DNA of 64,000 bases from Diaporthe sp. PMI_573 (GCA_021399435.1 JAJTUP010000078.1:62001-126000); one strand, 5' to 3'. Positions 22,078 to 33,259 are shown, counted from the first letter of the stretch. Notes: generated by a model not told the origin, from the letters alone. Translations and numbers: made by a program.

Positions 22078-23492
22078 TTGTCAACGCTTGAGGACACTGC
22101 TGGGCTAGGGAGATGGGAGCGGACCTTGCGGTGTTGACGTGATGGGATAATTTTTGGGGTGCTGGCCTTTTTCAGCTTCGACAAGGAAGGATATGGCGCG
22201 CATGAGGAAGGGTTGCCCGGGAAGATTGCTTGAGGTGTGACGAGGTTGATGAGGCTTGCCTTTTTTTTTGGAGGGACCGATGTCTATTTTGCTTCTCCTG
22301 TCACGGCGCGGCAGTCGACAGAATGGATTCAGGGCGGCGCAGGGCGGATTCGGTCTGTTACTTGATAGAGGGTCCCCTCTGGTCTTTTATTACCAGGAGG
22401 AAGACTTCATTTCTCAGTAGCGTTTGGAGCATCACAGGCGCATTAGAAGGGATGATACCACTATGCGATGCAATTGATTTTGAAAACAAGAAAAATACAA
22501 AAACAAAGGATAGCAGCAAGTATGATAGGCCCCAGAGAGACACAATCATCAACAGGGTCTGTTACTCAGTCGCCTCTGCTAGATGCAATGTGATTATGGA
22601 AATGGTGTTTATGTGCCTGTTATGTCATGGATGTGGTCCACGTCCGAGTCCGGGGTCATGACTGAGGGACAGCCTCATTACTGCCTTTGTATTTGAATAT
22701 GATCATGTTGGAGACAACAGGAATACACTGGCAGTTTCAATGGCTCCCAAATTCAACTGAAGTGTTGAATCTGTGGTTTGCCTTGTCCAGTGCCCCAGGT
22801 CATCCTCGGCTTGACAATGATGATCCGCTGGGTTGATTTTAATACTGCTTTTGTGAAGTTGAGCACAATATCTGGTCAAAGAAACTTCTCTATGGACGTA
22901 CAGATGAGCAATGAAACAAGAAGCACAAGCATCTATGCATAAATATGTCCTAGGCCGGTATAGCGGAGTGGCTGGCACTCAGTTTGTCACGAAAAGAATA
23001 GATGAACATGCTGTGCCCTGGAGTTTGTGTTCAACTGGCCATCCAAAATTGCATTCGAATAGACCAGGACTTGTTGGGAGAGCTCCTCAAGCCAATGCAC
23101 CAGAGCATATTAAATTAAATAAAGTATGCAGATAGCAGGTCCTCGACGATTGCATCATCGTAGTAATCTTGAAAATCATGTGTGCACTATGCTGTAAGAG
23201 ACTGATCATCAGTCATCCTGTGATAGATTCAACCAGATCCTAACGTTGATAGTATCTGGGGAAACTTGATGTAATATCCTACAGCGGTAGCAGAAAATAT
23301 CGCTTTGCAGCTTGATTATTTCTTCCTGTATCCATCCGGCCAGCTATTCAAAACAACGTTCTACCGTTCCGGGTAGAGGCCATCAAACACACAGATCTAA
23401 AAGTCTTTTCCATCTAGCCCAATAAACACACACACATCTAGAAGGCGCCCTGACCAAAGACACAACCAACATATCCAAGAGAGCCGGCCATC
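22078..23492. other. intergenic between convergent genes
   Basis: 3' flanks of the bZIP-like gene and the guanine deaminase gene. It is moderately AT-rich, with scattered short open frames and no recognisable family. A tRNA-like stretch at about 22953 was examined and rejected. Confidence 0.5.
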
Positions 23493-25007
23493 CTAAGACC
23501 GCCTCTCATGCACCAACCTCCCCTTTACCCAAACCTTGGTCGTGTTCCGGTCGTCCCCGTTAAACAGCCACTTGGCAACCATCTCCTCCCAGCTCTCCCA
23601 CCCAAACACATCCACGTTGCCCTCCGTCCCGGCCCCGTCCTCCCCGACGGAACCCAGCGCGACGAGCTGCGCGTCCCACTGCATCCCCACCTCGAACGCG
23701 CCGACCACCCCGTCGAGCCCGACGCACCGCGCGCCTCCCCTGGTGGCAAGGTGCAGCACCTCCTCGACGCTCAGCTTGGCCCCCTCGTCCCCGCCCATGG
23801 CGACATGCCTCGAGACCAGCGCAGCCTGCCTCGCGGCATCCAGCACGCTGGGGCTATACCCACCACTAACATCCGTCCCGAGCCCGACATCAACACCCCT
23901 CTCCAGCAGCCACCGCACCCTCGCCGCCCCGGAGGTGATGGCACTATTGCTACAGGGGCAGTGACTAACCTTGGCCCCCCGCTCCGCAACGAGCCGCACC
24001 TCATTCTCGGAGAGGTGCACCCCGTGCGCGAGGATAGTCCTCTCGCCCAACAGCCCAAACGCATCATACACGCCCGCGTACCCCTTCCCGCCCGCCGTCT
24101 CAGAGGGGAAAAGCGACGCGACGAGGTCCACCTCCCCGCTGTTCTCGCTCACGTGCGTCTGCACCGCCAGCCCTTCCTCGCGCGCCAGGGTTCCTAGGGC
24201 TGCCATGCTCTCGCCCGTGCAGCTGGGCGCGAACCGCGGCGTGACGACGGGCCGGACCATTTCGCCGGTCGGATCAATCCCCCGAACGTGCTCAGCACAC
24301 TCCCTCGTGCGCGACAGCCCCGTTGCGGCGTCCTCGTCGCGGTACCAAGCCGGACACGTCGCCGCCTCGTCCATGCACACGCGGCCCACGAGGGCGCGCT
24401 GGCCCCGCGCCAGACACAGGTCCGCCAGGAGGTTGGTAGCGCCCACGTCGACGGTGGCGAAGTACGCCGCGCACGTGGTCCCGTGGGCCAGCGTGCGAGC
24501 CACACAGCGCGCGTAGACGCGGCGGGCCTTGGCCGGGTCCTGGCCTAGGGATGCCTCGAGCGGGAACGTGTACGTGTTGAGCCAGTCCAGGAGGGTCGAC
24601 TTGCCGAAGATGCCTGCGTTGGGGTACTGCGAGGCGTGGATGTGCGTGTCTATGAAGCCCGGGAAGAAGAACCTGACCGGCGGCGGCGGTGTTGTTGTTG
24701 ATGTTGCTGCTATTGGCAGTGAGCCATCGCTGCTCGCGCTCTGCTGGATATTATCGCTGTTCTTGCGGCTGCTGCTGGTCGGTGACGACGTGTCGTATAT
24801 CCTGCACTCGGCGGCGCTCCACCCCAGCCTGTTAAAGGTCTCGTCCAGCGTCCGGGTGAGGTCGCACTCCCTCTCGATGGCGGCAATCGTCCCCGAGCCG
24901 CCCTCCACAAAGACGGCTGTGTTGTGCAGGTATTCTAGCTCATCGAGGGCCTTTGAGTGGATGAATGTCCCTATGAAGACCTGGTTGGGAGGGGGGATGG
25001 CGCTCAT
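23493..25007 (-). CDS. Guanine deaminase
   Basis: A single exon of 504 residues from ATG 25007 (MSAIPPPNQVFIG). The frame stays open upstream, but this ATG matches the family start. The enzyme deaminates guanine to xanthine in purine catabolism. Amidohydrolase metal motifs appear in order: DTHIHASQYPN near residue 120 with the FGKSTLLDWLNTYTFPLE block, QTHVSEN near 285, a histidine in LAHGVHLSENE near 330, SHCPCSNSAI, and GLGTDVSGGYSPS near 378. GC content is high with strong third-position bias, so long antisense frames arise. GATA-type sites upstream fit nitrogen control. It lies just downstream of FAS1 on the same strand. Confidence 0.93.
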   Translation of the reverse strand: MSAIPPPNQVFIGTFIHSKALDELEYLHNTAVFVEGGSGTIAAIERECDLTRTLDETFNRLGWSAAECRIYDTSSPTSSSRKNSDNIQQSASSDGSLPIAATSTTTPPPPVRFFFPGFIDTHIHASQYPNAGIFGKSTLLDWLNTYTFPLEASLGQDPAKARRVYARCVARTLAHGTTCAAYFATVDVGATNLLADLCLARGQRALVGRVCMDEAATCPAWYRDEDAATGLSRTRECAEHVRGIDPTGEMVRPVVTPRFAPSCTGESMAALGTLAREEGLAVQTHVSENSGEVDLVASLFPSETAGGKGYAGVYDAFGLLGERTILAHGVHLSENEVRLVAERGAKVSHCPCSNSAITSGAARVRWLLERGVDVGLGTDVSGGYSPSVLDAARQAALVSRHVAMGGDEGAKLSVEEVLHLATRGGARCVGLDGVVGAFEVGMQWDAQLVALGSVGEDGAGTEGNVDVFGWESWEEMVAKWLFNGDDRNTTKVWVKGRLVHERRS

Positions 25008-25734
25008 ATCTTTGTGAGAGTGTGTGCACCTAAGGCCAGGTAATAAGAGCCTAGTTCGAGATTTGGGGCGAGGCGTGCTATGGTTTCTCTGGTTCGGCAC
25101 AATGCATTCGGTCAGCACAGCGTAGGTTTGGGTTTGCGTTGTCTTGCATGAGCACGCAGCTGCGGGGGATCTAACTGACAGCTTGCTTTGCGTGGCACCC
25201 GGGCCCCTTTGCTTCTTGTCAAGCCAAGCTGTCACGGCGCTATCTTATCGGCCGTGGGACTATTGACGTCTCGGTCTTATTTCAACGACAGATGCTCGCC
25301 AGTTCGGGTGTTGGGAACACAAAGATGCACGCCACGGAAGGTGATGGGTGCGTTGCTCAGTCCAGTCTCGGCAATGTGACAGCTTGGTAACATATGAATG
25401 TCTAAGACGTCTCTATTTTATTTCCGACCTCGATCAGGATCGTACACTGTCTAATAAATGCATCCGCACCAAAATAGCAACCCCGGAAAACACGGCCAAC
25501 GCCGGCGCCCGCCCAACGGCTCAAACGGAAAACGGCCAGTCCCATGTCATCCTTATCAATGTCGGACCCACACAATCACTAAGAGCCATTATTATCTCGT
25601 CACCACTTATCCTCATTCGTTAAGACACAATTCATCGTAACCCATGCCTGCACCCAGGCTTTTACTACCAAAATCATGCTCTAGGCAACATCTGGTCGCC
25701 CGCCCTCACTCTATCTAGCTCTGCGGCACCCAGT
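25008..25734. other. promoter of guanine deaminase and 3' flank of FAS1
   Basis: 727 bp between two minus-strand genes. Contains paired GATA sites (separate entry) about 235 bp ahead of the guanine deaminase start. No open frame of note. Confidence 0.5.
25240..25250 (-). promoter_or_regulatory. paired GATA-factor sites upstream of guanine deaminase
   Basis: CTATCTTATCG reads CGATAAGATAG on the minus strand, giving two overlapping HGATAR matches (CGATAA and AGATAG). GATA factors of the AreA/NIT2 type activate purine-catabolism genes when preferred nitrogen sources are absent. The role here is inferred from position and target gene. Confidence 0.4.
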
Positions 25735-28700
25735 TTAATCCGAGTGCACACCGTTGGTGCCGTTGGTGCCGTTAACAGCAGTGGCGCCATTGACACCCTC
25801 GACTGGTCCGGTGCCATCACCTTGGTAAGAATCCCAGTTCGCCAGCACATTGGCAATGCGGGGCGAGTTGGTCAGCTTGTAGACATCCTCAAAGTACTCC
25901 TTGGTCAGGGCGAATGGCTTGGCCGTGACGTTGGGGATGTACTTGCCCACCAGCTTGGACGGGTCGATGGTGGTCTTGTTGATCTTCTTGAGCAGGAACG
26001 ACCGGAAGGGCTTGACACCGCTGCGCAAGAATGTCGAGTGGAATGGCACGTCGATGCCCTTGAGGGGGATCGTGGCGAATCCTCTCTCGAGCTCCAGAGG
26101 CTTGGGCTTCTTCTCCGTCTGCGATGCACCTTCCTGGATGATCTGAACCAGGTGGCTCTTCACCTCTTCGATGGACATGTCACCCATCATCTTCTCGATG
26201 TCGATCTTCTGCACCTTGAGGAAGTTGCAGACGAATCCCAGCGTGTCCAGGGCACGAAGGTCACCAGCGCACACGTACTGCATGTTGGCAATGTTGAAGT
26301 TGACAATCTCCAGCAGCCAGCCTGTCGCCTCGGCAACATTGGCAACAACGAACCGGAGCGCCTCCTCGTTGAAAGTCTTGGAGATTCGGCTGGGGTTGAC
26401 GGCACACATGGAGTAGTTGGAGCGGCCCGAGGCATCGCGCTCGACAGCGACTTGCATCGTCAGACCACGGTAGAATACGACCGAGACCAAGGACTCGATT
26501 GGCATGACTTCAGCCAGCGCGGCAAGGGCGCTGTACTCGCCAAGAGAGTGTCCAGCAAAGGTGTTGTCGCGGGGGACAAGGCCCTTCGCCTTCATGTCCT
26601 CGAAGCTTGCCTTCTCCATGAGCGTCAGAGCAGGCTGTGTGAACTGGGTTGCTGACAAAAGACCGCTGGGCGACTTGTATGTGTAGGACGGGGTACTCTC
26701 GCTGATCTCGTTGAAGATGCGCTCAGACTTGATAGAGCCATCTGCTGCCACCGTCTCGAAGGTCATTGCCATGTAGTTGGCCCGGATGGCCTTTCCGCGG
26801 GGACCACCGAAGTGGATAGTGAGCTCCTTGGGGTTGTTCTTGACAATGTTGGTAATGGCGAAGCCTGCAGCCGTCAGCATGTGATGTAACGAGTAAAGGA
26901 TTAAGAGATAGAACTTACCATAGGTGTCCATGAGATACTTGTCTGCGCGGTCCCAGACCTCCTGGGCCACAGGACTGCTGTTGTACAGATCCATACCCAT
27001 GCCTTGCTCCTGAGAGCCTTGACCGGTAAAGACATAGGCTGTCACGGGCTGCTCGACTTCGGCCTCACCAAGAAGAACCTTGTCCTCGGTCTCCTTGTTG
27101 CTGGCCTCAACCTTGATGATCTTGCGTCCAGCCACCATACCCACATGCTGCATCTTGACCTGGATGTCATCGTTGGGCAGCACCATGCCCACAAGAGAAG
27201 CGTGGAAGCTTCGGACACGACCCACGTTGTTCTCGGCCGCCCAGGTCTCTACGAGGCTTCGCACGGCAGCGCTCGAGAACATGCCGTGTGTGATGGTCCC
27301 GGGCAGGTTGGCGTAGGTGGCGAAGACTCGCGAAACGTGGATTGGGTTGTAGTCACCAGACACACGTGCATATCCTTCGTTGGACGCTGGAGCTCTGAGC
27401 TGCAAGGGTGTCTTTCCGCTCAGAGGAATGGGGTTCTCAAACATGACAGGCTGCTCGATAGATGCTCCGTTACGCTGGAGGTAGTCAATGACCGGGTTGC
27501 CGTGCGACACGCCCGACGAGTAGTCAACAGACGCAACCTGGACAATCTCCTTTGTCGGAAGCTCAAGGAGCACCTGGCCGCGGGTCTCGACGCTGCTGTA
27601 GGTGGTCTTTGTCTTGTAACGAACGAGCGACTCCAGACGGAATGTCAAGACCTTGCCGAGGAGGTCCAGGTTAAGGGCCTTATCATCGACCTGGAACCAC
27701 TCCTTGGACTTGAGGACAGCGACGTCCTTGGCGGTGGCCAGGTGAATCTGCATAGGCGTCTCGATCTTGCGCTGGAAGGTGTTCTCAAAGTCGGTGTAGT
27801 TACCGCGGTAGAGGAATTGAGATGTCACCTCCATGACGTCCTCGCCATCGCGCTGAATGGTGCCGCAGACCTCGACCATCTTTCCGGATTCCTGGTTAAC
27901 GACAGCATTGACGCGAGCAGTGGTTGTCAGCTGGTCGCCCTTCTTCAGCGGCTCAGCGCCAGGCATCATGCGGAACTCGTTCGACAGGTGGACAAGCTTC
28001 AGCAAGTCACCGTCAATGGTGCGAGGGAAAATAGGCTTGGTGATGGCCTTCCAACCAACGACGATGGCGAAGTCCATCGGCGCGTACATGATCTTCCCTG
28101 GTCGATCAATGAAAGCTTCGCCGTGATTGCCGACAGCATGCACGAAGTCGTTGATGGCCTCGCTTGTGACGGTTGCCTTGCCACCATCGAACCTGCCAGT
28201 AACAAGGGCGTCGAGGTCCAATTTCTCGTCACCGAACCAGGCTCGCCAGTAGAACTCCTTGATGCGGTCATTGCGTCCTTCCATGACTTCGTGGATGGGT
28301 GCGTAACCAGCCTCAGGGTGGTAGATGAACTCAAGAGGGAGCGAAGCCGGCTTGCCAAGGGCCGTTGTGTCCTTAACCATGTTGACCACGATCTTGTTGT
28401 TTGCCTCCATCTTGACCTCGATGACACTGACGTACTGGTTGTGGCGGGGCTGCTCCTTGACAACAATAGTAGTCTTGTCAGGGGTGTTGGGGTACAAGAT
28501 CTCAACATACAATCCTCGAGCAGGCGCAAAGATCCGCTTCATAGGGTTTGTCTGATATTTGCGGCCTTGGACGACAACCTCGGACAGGAGGAGAGCGTGT
28601 CGCCAAGAACGCTTTGGTCCGGCCAGAAGCGCAAGCCAATCCTCGATGGAAGGCAGCACTGCCGTGGGCGAGTTCGAGACGCGGTATGTGTTCTTGTTGT

Positions 28701-31700
28701 TATCATATGACACAGTAACACCCTCGGAGTCGATAGGAATCTCGGAGTCAACGAGCTTGCCGCCGAAGTACTCGACGACAGGGATCTTGGTCTCATCGTT
28801 GCCGTACATGTCGCGGGTCAAGTAGCTGATGTGGCCATTGTGGATGCCGTCGAGAATCTGCTTGATAGGCTCGTCGGCGACCTTGGAGTATTTGACCGCC
28901 GTTGGTCCTTGCAGGATACACGTCCGACCGACGTCTTGATCCATGACGGCATCCAAATCCTCAGATTGCCAGAGAGAATCCTTCTTGAAGTAGAACTCGA
29001 AGTTATCGTCGAAGACCGGCACGAAGGGCACTGGCTTCTGGAATGGGTTCATGCACAGGTTCAAGAAGTACTGGACATCCTGGGCGTTGATGATCTGCTT
29101 GTCGGCCTCGGGATACTGCGCCATGATCTTCTCAATGGCAGAGAAAGGCTCAGCAAGCTCGGAGTAGCTCTGCAGAAGCGAGGGCTTGCCCGTCGTGGAC
29201 GTGAAGCGCTCCTCCACACGGTGGATGACGTCTCCAGTCAACTTGGTAAAGGTAGGATCGATCCAGCGAGACTGGTGCTTCACGTACAGAGTCTCAACCA
29301 GTCTGCGCACAACCTCACCGTAGGTCATGTCGTCCAGATCGACCGCCTCACCAGCCTTGTTCTTGCCGAACCAGACTTTCTGGAAGTCCTCGTTGAGCTT
29401 CTTGATAATGTAGGAGCGGTTCTTTTTGAGTTCAGCGATCCGCTTCTCCTTGGGGATGCTGAAAATCTTTTGGTCCATCTCAGCCCAGAAGCGAACACCG
29501 CGAGTGGCGAGCTTGTGAATGGCCTCGCCCATTTCAGAGCGGACCGTGAGAACACCACCCGTGGGTCTCTCGTATGTCTTCTCCCACTCGCTGTCGTCAA
29601 CACCTTCGGCTTCAACGATGGCCTTCTTGGCGTCCGGGCTCGTGTGCGCTTCCTTGGCCACCATCATTCTGCTACCGAAGAGGCATCCGTCGTAAGGCAT
29701 AGGGGGGTAGCCAAACTTCTTCGACCACTCTCCAGTGATGTATGGGTAAGTGTCTTCAGCACCGCCGAAACCACTGCCTGCAACGAGGATGATGTTCTCT
29801 TGGCGACGAATCCTGCCGTACATCTGCAGGATCGGGTGGTGGAAGTCTTCAAACGAGTGGTGGCCACCGCCACGGCCGCCAGTCCACTGGAGCATCACAG
29901 GGAATGTAGGGTTCGCCTTGGCGATGTTGATGACGGCCTGAATGGCTTCAGAAGAGCCAGGTTTGAAGGAAATGTGCTTGAGACCCAGGGTCTCGATGTA
30001 CTCTTGAGCAACCTCGATGGAGGGAACACCGGCTCCAATGGTGAGGCCCTCAATTGGCACACCCTCGGCCCGCAGCCGGCCGAGCATGGGGATTTGCCAG
30101 GCCATGGCCCTCGGGTTCACATAGATGAGGTTCACGCCAATACCACGACCGGCAGGGATGGCACCCTCGATTTTGCGAAGCGCCGTAGTCATCATACCAG
30201 GGTCGAAGTACCCACCTCCAGCCAGCTCAATGTGATATCCAGCTTGCATCGTGGCAGCAACGAAGTCCCATTCCACAGTGCAAGGGGCCATGCCGGCAAC
30301 CATGACTGGGGGAATACCCAGAAGCCTGCTCATCTTGGTGTCCACAAAGGTCTGGCCATTGGAATTCTTGATCAACCTCGGGCCATACTCTTTCACCCAG
30401 TCGATGGCATACTTCACAGCATGCTCCTCATCACGGTCAAAGATCTCTGGCTTGTAGCCGACGTCGTTGGCTGATCCGTTGACGGTACCAGCGAGAATGA
30501 CGCGGACACCGGTGCCCTCCTTGTTACGGCTGGTGAGGATGCCGAGGCCGGAAACACCACCTGGACCGAAATCCAGCACATGTGTCGCGTTCTCGAAGAC
30601 TGTCGCCTTCTCCCAGTTCACAGTATCGCGAGTGATCAGGCGGATCAGTGTTGGGACGACGTTGCCCTTGACCTCCTCGCGGATGTCCTTGCCAGTGTTG
30701 GTGTCAAAGACGGGGATGGCGAGGGACTCGACATCGATCTTGATGTTCTTGAGGTCTTCGTCGATCAGAGACGTTGCCTCGGCGAGGTACTTGCTGTGGA
30801 ACGGAGCAGTAATGGGCAGGAAACGGTTGGCAAATCGAACCTTGCGCTGCGTGTGCGGGACTCGTGTCTGGTCAAGACCCGTAGGTGCCTTGACCTTCCG
30901 GAGCTGCAAGTTGAGACCGTACAAAGACATGGGAGGTCCCGTCACGACCATGTTGCGCGGGCTGTTGATGAGTGAAATGGCGATGTGTCGGTCAGCGGGC
31001 AGGTACTTGTTGGTGGCGTCGATGTGCGTTTGGACCTGGTCCTGCGAGAGGTCGCGGATGCTCAGCATGGGCGTGGGCGTCCCCTCGCCATTCTCAATCG
31101 AGTCCTGCAGCACCGAAGGAGTCATGGACGTCCGAGGGAAAGTCTGCTGGCTGCGAGCTCCGATCCAGAAGAGGATCGAGAGGGAAGACTTGACGATTTC
31201 TGGCCAAGTCTCCCAGGAATCGGCCGCGGCAGTGGCAGCTGCCATCACAACGCCCTGAGAGTGACCAGTGGTACCACTGATCCGCTCCCTCAGCGTGCCC
31301 GGGTGTATTCCGAGGGCCTTGCAGGTGACCTCGTAATGCGCCAGCTGCACGAGTCCGATCAATGGGAAGCTCACAGGAGCGGTGATCAGGTAGTCGACGT
31401 CTGGGGTGGCCTCTGGATTTTGCAGCCAGTTCATGATGTCCAGGCCCTTGGTGAAGAGCTTCTCCGCCGAGGGGTTGTTGGCCAGGGTTTGCAGCTGCTC
31501 GGCAGCGGTCAAGATGAGGTCCCCGACGAACGATGGGTAGGTCTGCCACAGCTCCCGCAGCTCCTCGAAGTACTCCTCGATGTTGCCCTGGCCACCAAAA
31601 ATGTTGTAGATCGAGGCATCTCCTTCCTCAGACGCACGGAAGAGAGCGGACTGATGGGGGCGGACGGCCCTGTTCAGGACCGACCTGGCGGCGTAGTAGC

Positions 31701-32115
31701 TGCGAAGGACTTCTGACTTCTTTACGTCGATGCCAGGCAGGGTTGCAACCAAGGCGTGGACATCGTTGCCGCGGAGGAAGGCCCGCTCAAACTCGTTGAG
31801 AATCAGCTTGAGCACATCCTCGTAGGAGCCCTGGGAGTCATCCTCGCCCTTCTCGACCTCTTGGGCAATGAAGCCCATGTACCTGGCCACCAGCTCCGGG
31901 GTGGAAGAGGGCTCGTCATCTTGCGCAAGCTCGTCGGTTGGTGGTGGGAGACTCGCACTGAAGCGGTCTTTTAGTTGTAGGGCGTGGAAGTGGAGGCTTG
32001 TAGGGATGAGGAAGGAGGCCTCGAGAGTGCCGTGCGAGACTGTCAGAGGTCGGAGGGAGGCGGAAGACCGAGGGGTCGACACGCCCGTCTGAGCGCCAGT
32101 ACCCGTGCCGTACAT
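25735..32115 (-). CDS. FAS1: Fatty acid synthase subunit beta
   Basis: A large frame of 2108 residues after removal of one 54-bp intron (26918-26865, GTAAGT...CTGCAG), which is a multiple of three and so does not break the frame. It is the beta chain of the cytosolic alpha6-beta6 fungal synthase. Domains in order: acetyltransferase with GHSQG (Ser about 286); enoyl reductase with the glycine- and histidine-rich FMN region GRGGGHHSFEDFHHP near 745; MaoC-like dehydratase with GDYNPIHVSR near 1587 and GTITHGMFSSA; malonyl/palmitoyl transferase starting FTGQGSQEQGMG near 1696, with active-site GHSLGEY near 1836. ATG 32115 (MYGTGTGAQTG) matches the usual ascomycete start. The length is normal for the family. 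The alpha-subunit gene (FAS2) is not adjacent in this window. Confidence 0.96.
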   Translation of the reverse strand: MYGTGTGAQTGVSTPRSSASLRPLTVSHGTLEASFLIPTSLHFHALQLKDRFSASLPPPTDELAQDDEPSSTPELVARYMGFIAQEVEKGEDDSQGSYEDVLKLILNEFERAFLRGNDVHALVATLPGIDVKKSEVLRSYYAARSVLNRAVRPHQSALFRASEEGDASIYNIFGGQGNIEEYFEELRELWQTYPSFVGDLILTAAEQLQTLANNPSAEKLFTKGLDIMNWLQNPEATPDVDYLITAPVSFPLIGLVQLAHYEVTCKALGIHPGTLRERISGTTGHSQGVVMAAATAAADSWETWPEIVKSSLSILFWIGARSQQTFPRTSMTPSVLQDSIENGEGTPTPMLSIRDLSQDQVQTHIDATNKYLPADRHIAISLINSPRNMVVTGPPMSLYGLNLQLRKVKAPTGLDQTRVPHTQRKVRFANRFLPITAPFHSKYLAEATSLIDEDLKNIKIDVESLAIPVFDTNTGKDIREEVKGNVVPTLIRLITRDTVNWEKATVFENATHVLDFGPGGVSGLGILTSRNKEGTGVRVILAGTVNGSANDVGYKPEIFDRDEEHAVKYAIDWVKEYGPRLIKNSNGQTFVDTKMSRLLGIPPVMVAGMAPCTVEWDFVAATMQAGYHIELAGGGYFDPGMMTTALRKIEGAIPAGRGIGVNLIYVNPRAMAWQIPMLGRLRAEGVPIEGLTIGAGVPSIEVAQEYIETLGLKHISFKPGSSEAIQAVINIAKANPTFPVMLQWTGGRGGGHHSFEDFHHPILQMYGRIRRQENIILVAGSGFGGAEDTYPYITGEWSKKFGYPPMPYDGCLFGSRMMVAKEAHTSPDAKKAIVEAEGVDDSEWEKTYERPTGGVLTVRSEMGEAIHKLATRGVRFWAEMDQKIFSIPKEKRIAELKKNRSYIIKKLNEDFQKVWFGKNKAGEAVDLDDMTYGEVVRRLVETLYVKHQSRWIDPTFTKLTGDVIHRVEERFTSTTGKPSLLQSYSELAEPFSAIEKIMAQYPEADKQIINAQDVQYFLNLCMNPFQKPVPFVPVFDDNFEFYFKKDSLWQSEDLDAVMDQDVGRTCILQGPTAVKYSKVADEPIKQILDGIHNGHISYLTRDMYGNDETKIPVVEYFGGKLVDSEIPIDSEGVTVSYDNNKNTYRVSNSPTAVLPSIEDWLALLAGPKRSWRHALLLSEVVVQGRKYQTNPMKRIFAPARGLYVEILYPNTPDKTTIVVKEQPRHNQYVSVIEVKMEANNKIVVNMVKDTTALGKPASLPLEFIYHPEAGYAPIHEVMEGRNDRIKEFYWRAWFGDEKLDLDALVTGRFDGGKATVTSEAINDFVHAVGNHGEAFIDRPGKIMYAPMDFAIVVGWKAITKPIFPRTIDGDLLKLVHLSNEFRMMPGAEPLKKGDQLTTTARVNAVVNQESGKMVEVCGTIQRDGEDVMEVTSQFLYRGNYTDFENTFQRKIETPMQIHLATAKDVAVLKSKEWFQVDDKALNLDLLGKVLTFRLESLVRYKTKTTYSSVETRGQVLLELPTKEIVQVASVDYSSGVSHGNPVIDYLQRNGASIEQPVMFENPIPLSGKTPLQLRAPASNEGYARVSGDYNPIHVSRVFATYANLPGTITHGMFSSAAVRSLVETWAAENNVGRVRSFHASLVGMVLPNDDIQVKMQHVGMVAGRKIIKVEASNKETEDKVLLGEAEVEQPVTAYVFTGQGSQEQGMGMDLYNSSPVAQEVWDRADKYLMDTYGKFYLLILYSLHHMLTAAGFAITNIVKNNPKELTIHFGGPRGKAIRANYMAMTFETVAADGSIKSERIFNEISESTPSYTYKSPSGLLSATQFTQPALTLMEKASFEDMKAKGLVPRDNTFAGHSLGEYSALAALAEVMPIESLVSVVFYRGLTMQVAVERDASGRSNYSMCAVNPSRISKTFNEEALRFVVANVAEATGWLLEIVNFNIANMQYVCAGDLRALDTLGFVCNFLKVQKIDIEKMMGDMSIEEVKSHLVQIIQEGASQTEKKPKPLELERGFATIPLKGIDVPFHSTFLRSGVKPFRSFLLKKINKTTIDPSKLVGKYIPNVTAKPFALTKEYFEDVYKLTNSPRIANVLANWDSYQGDGTGPVEGVNGATAVNGTNGTNGVHSD

Positions 32116-33188
32116 GGTGAAAAAGGGGGGTATCGTCTATGAACTCTACGGATATCTTTAGGAGACGGTCAGCAACGATCGCCACGGCTTGGAGAAAGAG
32201 TCGGCGCAAGGGGCAGCTTACAACTCGTGTCTCTTCGTCTCGAAGATTACTCGAAATACTCAGTCAAGAGCAGCGAGTGCAAAACTCTATCGCGGCGAAC
32301 ACGCAGTGGAAAGAAGGCTGGAGGCCACACGAAGCGAAAATGTTGGCGCACTGGATTGGGGCCGAAGAGGAGTGTGGTTGTGGTGGGAGAAAGAGGAACA
32401 GGGAGGATGTTAGAGAGGACGATGAATAGATCAAGTGAGCAAGGCAAGTATGGTGGTGGTTGCAACTTGGACGGACGGCGGGGCAGGGTCCAAAGTTATC
32501 GATTGAGGGGGAAGGAGGGAGAGGAAAGCTACACAAAGGTGGGTGGCCCCAAGTGGATGTTGTTGCTGCTCGTCGACTTCTTTTTCTTTTCCTTCCGGCA
32601 GGGCTTCGACCAACAACCTTGAGGAGCGGAGCGATCAGTAATGCCGGGGGCGTTCAGAAACAGTTCCCTTGGTCCTTGCCTAGCCTTGCAGCACAGCACA
32701 GCACATCAAATCAATGGTAAGGGACGTGTTGAACCAATCCACCGAAATTCAATTTCGATTCCCAACAAACTTGTCCTGCCGTTCTGCCCGAGGGTGTGCA
32801 GGGATGCCGGTCGACTGGCCGCGGGGGACCCTAGCCCCACGCGAACTTTTTTTTCCCGCGTTCCTGCCTGCCCTTTGCACCAAAGAACACCAGGGGCCCC
32901 TCCTTCCTGGGACGTCAGTTCTAGAAGCCGTGGCAACTGCACAGCAACATTGCCACAATTTGCCAGTACTGTATTGCAGTTCCCATACTGGGTTTGCGCT
33001 TTCCAAGTTCCCAAGACTTACCAAAATAACGCACTTAAACGGATCCGAAACCGATGCATGGCATGCCATCATGTTAAAAAATCACTCGCAGCAGCTGCCG
33101 TCACCGTCACCGCCTTCCAAGGGTCGAGGGAGGAGAGAGCCTTGCCGGTCTTAAACTGACTGGGGAAAGAGCTCCACACGCGCGTCAT
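32116..33188. other. FAS1 promoter region
   Basis: About 1.07 kb between the FAS1 start and the piggyBac-like element. Purine/pyrimidine-rich tracts occur near 32380-32600. No reliable open frame. The transposon inserted at the far edge of this promoter. Confidence 0.45.
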
Positions 33189-33247
33189 CCATTGACGTAC
33201 CGGTACATCCCTTCGGCTGCCGTAGCACCTCCAAAAGATCGACACTC
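33189..33247. repeat. left inverted repeat of the piggyBac-like element
   Basis: Matches the reverse complement of 35347-35397 at all 51 positions except for an extra octamer TACCGGTA (33198-33205), itself a perfect palindrome. Confidence 0.85.
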
Positions 33248-33259
33248 TTTGTAAGCACT

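Noticed and set aside
22945..23040. tRNA-like stretch (TAGCGGAGTGGCTGGCA)
   Set aside because: Resembles an A box, but no B box or acceptor-stem pairing follows.
23508..24548. Long plus-strand frames over guanine deaminase
   Set aside because: Antisense shadows of a GC-rich gene.
27004..30474. Two long plus-strand frames (568 and 547 codons)
   Set aside because: They are exactly antisense to FAS1 and arise from its codon bias. No family motifs are present.
25735..32115. FAS1 as part of a secondary-metabolite (hexanoate/aflatoxin-type) cluster
   Set aside because: No polyketide synthase, FAS alpha or tailoring enzymes nearby. Length and sequence fit the primary-metabolism enzyme.
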